From contig DAOVQB010000211.1 of NCBI GenBank assembly GCA_030628905.1, positions 1 to 8,001 of the forward strand: DNA of 8,001 nucleotides. Direction: 5' to 3'. Shown piece after piece: positions 6,423-8,001 of the stretch. Under the pieces are notes generated by a model. That model did no database searches. It worked only from the letters and a program-made list of their open reading frames with translations, and was not told where the DNA came from. Origin of the DNA: DAOVQB01 sp023128935 (GTDB lineage Bacteria; Eisenbacteria; RBG-16-71-46; CAIMUX01; WJJG01). Within the stretch, counting starts at the first letter, position 1. Every line of letters begins with the position of its first letter. A program made the translations under genes and the position numbers.

Positions 6423-8001
6423 AAACTCGAGTTTCTCTTGGCCGTCGATTGGTTTTGCGGGGGTCCCACGATGACCACGTACGCGCTCGACGAGTTTGAC
6501 CGCCGCATCGGTTTCCAATGTCCGCCGCGCAAAGATCCAAGGACCGTCGTTCAGGGGATGCTCTCCCTCAATGTCACCTCGTTCCACGGCCAAGCGGAGG
6601 GTCCTGGGACTGATGCCCAAGAAGCGAGCGGCCTCCGTCAGGTTCATCCACCCTTGTGCCTTGCCTTTCTCGGGGCAGTGCCGGGGTATCTTGTTCCAAC
6701 TGCGAAGCGAGACAACCCGTTCACGTGTCCACCGATTACCACGCCCTGTACGGAGCCCATTACGGTTAAGCACGCCGGCGATCACGTCATCGGAACAGGT
6801 ACGCACCAGCAAGGCCACGGCGCCAACGATCTCCTTGGAGGTGTGATGGCTGGCCTGGCCGCGGCAACGACGCGGTAGGTGTAGCTCGGTGTGCACACCC
6901 CCCTTCCAATGAATGGTGAGGATGATTTCACCAGCAGAGGAGTCTACATCCACAAAGACCTCGTGGATCAGCGTTCGCACGATGCGTTTCTTCAGCCGCA
7001 CGTCAGCCTTGGGAGCATTCCACACCGCCTCCAGATCTGCCGCCAGGTCCGCAAACTCTTCAAGCCGAGGGGCAGGTGTGGGGTCCCGTCGGCCCAGATG
7101 TTCAGCGATGCGGGCCTCGAGTTCATCAACGCGCTGCAAGGTCTGGTTCCGGCGACGCTCCAACTCTCCGGTGACCAGGCGATTCTCTGGATCTGACGAG
7201 TCGTATTGCTTCCAGCCGCGACTGGCGGCATAGCGTGCCGCCTCCAGGTCTCGCTTCAGGGCTTCCAAGACCTCGTCTTGCTTGCGCTCTTCTTCTTGGC
7301 TTGCCGACACAGCCGCCTCCACCGCCGCGGGCTGCACCACACGTACGACCTCACGACCGATCGCTTCGTCCACCGGGATCCCTCCAAAGGCGATGCAGCG
7401 AGGTTCGCCATTATCCAGCCATCCCCGGCGACAGCAGTAGCGCAAAATGTCGTGACTGCGGCCCGTATAGTGAATGATCAACTTGCGACCACATTGCCGG
7501 CAACGTAACACTCCGGCCAGCAACCCCGCGCCGCGTCTCACTGCTCCCGAACGCCCCCCACCTCGGAGATTCTGCGAGATCATCTGTTGGATCTGCTCGA
7601 ATTGCTCCCAGCTAATATAGCCTTCATGAGATTCGGGAATCAAGGCCAGCCACTTATCCCGGGGCTTTCGTCGAGATCCCTTGCGGGGCTGGCTGCCTTC
7701 ATAGCGCAGCGTGGATTCCGTCTTTCCGTATGCGTAGGCGCCGCCATAGACTGGATTGGTCAGGATTCGATAGACCGTTCCGTACGCAGGGCGTCTCCAA
7801 CCCGTTGCCCCGTTGCGCTCGCGCACGGGAAGCTCTAAGCCCTGCTCCAGGAACCACAAGAGCGTCTGTCGAACGGACCCTAGCTGAAGTAACTTGCGGA
7901 AGACCAACCCGATGGCCTCCTGAACGCGACGATCCGGGTCCTTCTCCAAACGCTGATCCTCGGTCTTCAAGTAACCCACCGGCGCCACCACCACCAACTC
8001 A
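6411..8001 (-). CDS. Large serine recombinase, partial (N-terminal catalytic domain beyond the window)
   Basis: Large serine recombinases carry out site-specific integration or excision of mobile elements. The visible portion begins in frame at the window edge and has no stop, so the N-terminal resolvase-type catalytic domain with its Ser lies further right. Seen in order, counting from the TTG at 7997: a recombinase domain (about 5-115, GYLKTEDQRLEKDPDRRV, then RILTNPVYGGAYAYGK); a zinc ribbon (C166-x2-C169, then C188/C189 and C201); a long charged helical region likely to be coiled coil (about 235-300); and a C-terminal extension. The extension contains a Trp-rich segment (GRGNRWTRERVVSLRSWN) and a probable HTH/excisionase-like module (NLTEAARFLGISPRTLRLAVERGDI, in parts, about 452-476). 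The reading frame is intact to TAG at 6411-6413. The gene is convergent with the truncated rve transposase. The element it mobilises and its att sites are not visible. Confidence 0.92.
   Translation of the reverse strand, partial: ELVVVAPVGYLKTEDQRLEKDPDRRVQEAIGLVFRKLLQLGSVRQTLLWFLEQGLELPVRERNGATGWRRPAYGTVYRILTNPVYGGAYAYGKTESTLRYEGSQPRKGSRRKPRDKWLALIPESHEGYISWEQFEQIQQMISQNLRGGGRSGAVRRGAGLLAGVLRCRQCGRKLIIHYTGRSHDILRYCCRRGWLDNGEPRCIAFGGIPVDEAIGREVVRVVQPAAVEAAVSASQEEERKQDEVLEALKRDLEAARYAASRGWKQYDSSDPENRLVTGELERRRNQTLQRVDELEARIAEHLGRRDPTPAPRLEEFADLAADLEAVWNAPKADVRLKKRIVRTLIHEVFVDVDSSAGEIILTIHWKGGVHTELHLPRRCRGQASHHTSKEIVGAVALLVRTCSDDVIAGVLNRNGLRTGRGNRWTRERVVSLRSWNKIPRHCPEKGKAQGWMNLTEAARFLGISPRTLRLAVERGDIEGEHPLNDGPWIFARRTLETDAAVKLVERVRGHRGTPAKPIDGQEKLEFSST

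Noticed and set aside
1..8001. CRISPR arrays, tRNA or rRNA genes, and toxin-antitoxin or defence operons
   Set aside because: No direct-repeat arrays, tRNA-like cloverleaf signatures, rRNA motifs or small paired ORFs with recognisable motifs were seen on either strand.

Overview
The window is GC-rich bacterial DNA dominated by mobile elements and gene remnants, with one apparently intact cargo gene. I cannot name the organism. A bacterial serpin, a large 'CGSDD'-type secreted lipoprotein with a zinc-protease motif, and several unrelated transposition systems would fit an environmental high-GC Gram-negative lineage (for example Acidobacteria-like or an uncultured phylum). This is inference from style, not a phylogenetic result.

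Layout. (1) 1-792, + strand: the remains of a serpin gene. It is open at the window edge, broken by an in-frame TAG at 346-348, and cut off before its reactive-centre loop. (2) About 834-1657, antisense to the serpin: an ORF-less group II intron, recognised from a 5' GUGCG-type start, a domain V-like hairpin and a GNRA-capped domain VI-like hairpin. Short stretches of unassigned sequence lie on both sides, including a 15-nt palindrome at 1684-1698. (3) 1741-3140: a complete IS256-family (mutator-type) insertion sequence with 25-bp imperfect terminal inverted repeats and an intact DDE transposase on the - strand. (4) 3173-5323, + strand: a 716-aa predicted secreted lipoprotein with a ZU5-like N-terminal domain, an HEVFH zinc-metalloprotease motif and a beta-rich C-terminal half. 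The IS ends 32 bases before its likely GTG start. (5) 5496-6422, + strand: an rve/DDE integrase-type transposase that keeps its catalytic triad but has lost its C-terminal end. (6) 6411-8001, - strand: the C-terminal three quarters or so of a large serine recombinase, whose catalytic domain lies beyond the right edge. Its 3' end overlaps the broken end of the rve transposase.

Taken together, this looks like an insertion hot spot. At least four different DNA- or RNA-mobility systems (group II intron, IS256, rve-type IS, large serine recombinase) are stacked around a decayed serpin and a putative metalloprotease lipoprotein. I do not see a convincing undescribed multi-gene system. The points most worth following are the ORF-less intron with its non-canonical domain V, the protease lipoprotein, and the junctions where one element truncates another.
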